Source: Prinia subflava
Taxonomy: Eukaryota; Chordata; Aves; Passeriformes; Cisticolidae
Length of the DNA: 64,000 nucleotides
Direction of reading: 5' to 3'
NCBI RefSeq assembly: GCF_021018805.1
Contig: NC_086248.1
Span: 62,753,985-62,817,984 of the forward strand
In this document: positions 62,712-64,000 of the stretch, piece after piece
How positions within the stretch are numbered: the stretch's first letter is position 1
Layout: each line of letters starts with the position of its first letter
The notes under the pieces: generated by a model
The model's input: only the letters and a program-made list of their open reading frames with translations
Database searches by the model: none
Told to the model about the DNA's origin: nothing
Position numbers and translations under genes: made by a program

Positions 62712-64000
62712 AGGGTAGCATGAAAGTTACAGACTGTTTCTTCTAATCTACTTTAGTCTTACCTACTTCCATACATTGCTAGGCAGAACAATTACAGGCA
62801 CAGGCACATTCAAATAGTCAAACTGACACTGGTCTGTATTTGAAAGAACATAGGAGCAATAAACCTTTGTGCTCAGCACCCATTTCTTCAAAGACTCTTC
62901 TGTAGTGTGCAAGCATGATGTACTATCCACGCAGACAGACTTGTCTTCCTGACCTCCATGAATTAAACTAAGTGCCAGAACTGGCTTCATGGAAGCCTGT
63001 TCTTTCCAATAGTTTCACAGGAGATATTCTACAATAATCCAGCAATATTGAATTATTTATTTTGCTCAAATTGTTTTGTGAAATAATGTATTTGATTTCA
63101 TTTGCCCTGCCCTGTATAGAAAGCAGCCTGTCCTCCTCTGCAATTTAGATGAATGAGGAGTTGTACAAAAATCTAGGATTTATTTTCAGTGTTCTGTCAT
63201 TTAGATCTAATTAATAGCAGCCAATTCACAAAGAAAGCTACTTTAAAAAGTTTGATTGAGGAATTTAGGTAATGGGACTTATTTTAATTTGTGGCATATG
63301 CAAAGGTTGGGATGACATCTACAATACGGGGGAGTGAAAAAGAGAATTTTAATTTTTAACCTGAGTTTTACTCCAATCCGTAAAATCATCTGAAGTCAGT
63401 GAAATCATCTAAGGAATAAAATAGCATAATTGGCTCTAATACTGCTACAGATTAAGACAACTTTTCAAGGTCTTTATCCGGTACTGAGAAAGGGTAATGG
63501 AAATTGTTAAATATTCATTTAAGTATTTTGGGGAGAATAAAATTTATGTGACTCATGTATGTCTTCAAGTATTTCTTACACCAAATCATTCCTGAAGTTA
63601 TGCCAGAAAAATGTCAGTTTAAAGGCTTTAGAATGTCAAGGTGCTACAAGTTGCCTTTACTACTTGCTAATGTCCTAACTTTTTGAGGTTCCTGAATTTC
63701 TGTATGCACAGAAATATTTTACTCAAAAAACAGCCAGAGCCATTAGGGTAGGATATCACAGGCATTGAACTCCATTTTACAGGATGATTGTTAGTTAGCA
63801 AAATATTTTAACACTCCACCACTAGCATACCAAAGCACTAGAAATTTCTAAATATGAAGGAGTAATTCTCCAGATTATTTGTTTTACCAAAGGAAAGTTT
63901 TCAACTGAAATTTTCTCACAAATATGTCCTCTTCATTGGAGGAATTTGAGGAATATATCCAAGGGAGAGATAATCTCAGAGTTTCTATTATTAGCTAAAT
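62712..64000. other. AT-rich non-coding DNA, nothing recognised
   Basis: No repeat, open frame above 75 codons or structural motif was seen up to the window edge. Confidence 0.7.

Noticed and set aside
1..64000. tRNA, rRNA, snRNA and CRISPR arrays
   Set aside because: No tRNA-type B-box arrangement, conserved rRNA or U-snRNA string or regularly spaced repeat array was seen on reading both strands.

Overview
This window reads as vertebrate nuclear DNA, most likely from a bird. It is strongly AT-rich. The only mobile elements I can name with confidence are degraded CR1 LINE copies, the typical LINE of birds and other sauropsids; mammalian Alu, B1 or L1 sequence is not evident. CR1 also occurs in crocodilians and turtles, so 'bird' is likely but not proven. 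I do not recognise any protein-coding exon, tRNA, rRNA or other structured RNA gene. All open frames are short (142 codons at most), sit in many frames on both strands, and look like chance frames in intergenic or intronic DNA. The window is best read as a gene desert or the inside of a very large intron.

Layout. Positions 1-12690 are low-copy AT-rich sequence with a (TG)n microsatellite near 8.1 kb and small inverted repeats near 5.4 and 9.6 kb. A minus-strand internal CR1 reverse-transcriptase fragment lies at 12691-13262. From 13.3 to 21.2 kb there is unassigned AT-rich DNA with long T tracts. A compact CpG-rich block at about 21490-21785 stands out sharply; it holds a near-consensus CTCF motif, a CCAAT box, a GC box and a good splice donor, and is the best regulatory or first-exon candidate. 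From 22 to 29 kb the sequence is again AT-rich, with a GC-elevated block at 26.7-27.4 kb that may be an old LTR-type remnant.

A plus-strand CR1 (about 28930-29477) and a minus-strand CR1 3' end (29609-29715) lie tail to tail. From 29.7 to 50.9 kb there are only simple repeats, a strong 12-bp-stem hairpin at 39.0 kb and an A-rich tract at 40.1 kb. The longest CR1 copy, about 800 bp on the minus strand, is at 50905-51712; its reverse-transcriptase C-terminal frame is interrupted by only two in-frame stops over about 170 codons. A second, weaker CpG-bearing block lies at about 58325-58700 and contains a perfect 16-bp palindrome. A last CR1 3' fragment is at 62611-62711.

No set of genes works together here. 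I found no convincing new biological system; the observations most worth testing are the CpG/CTCF block at 21.5-21.8 kb, the 58.3-58.7 kb block and the inverted repeats.
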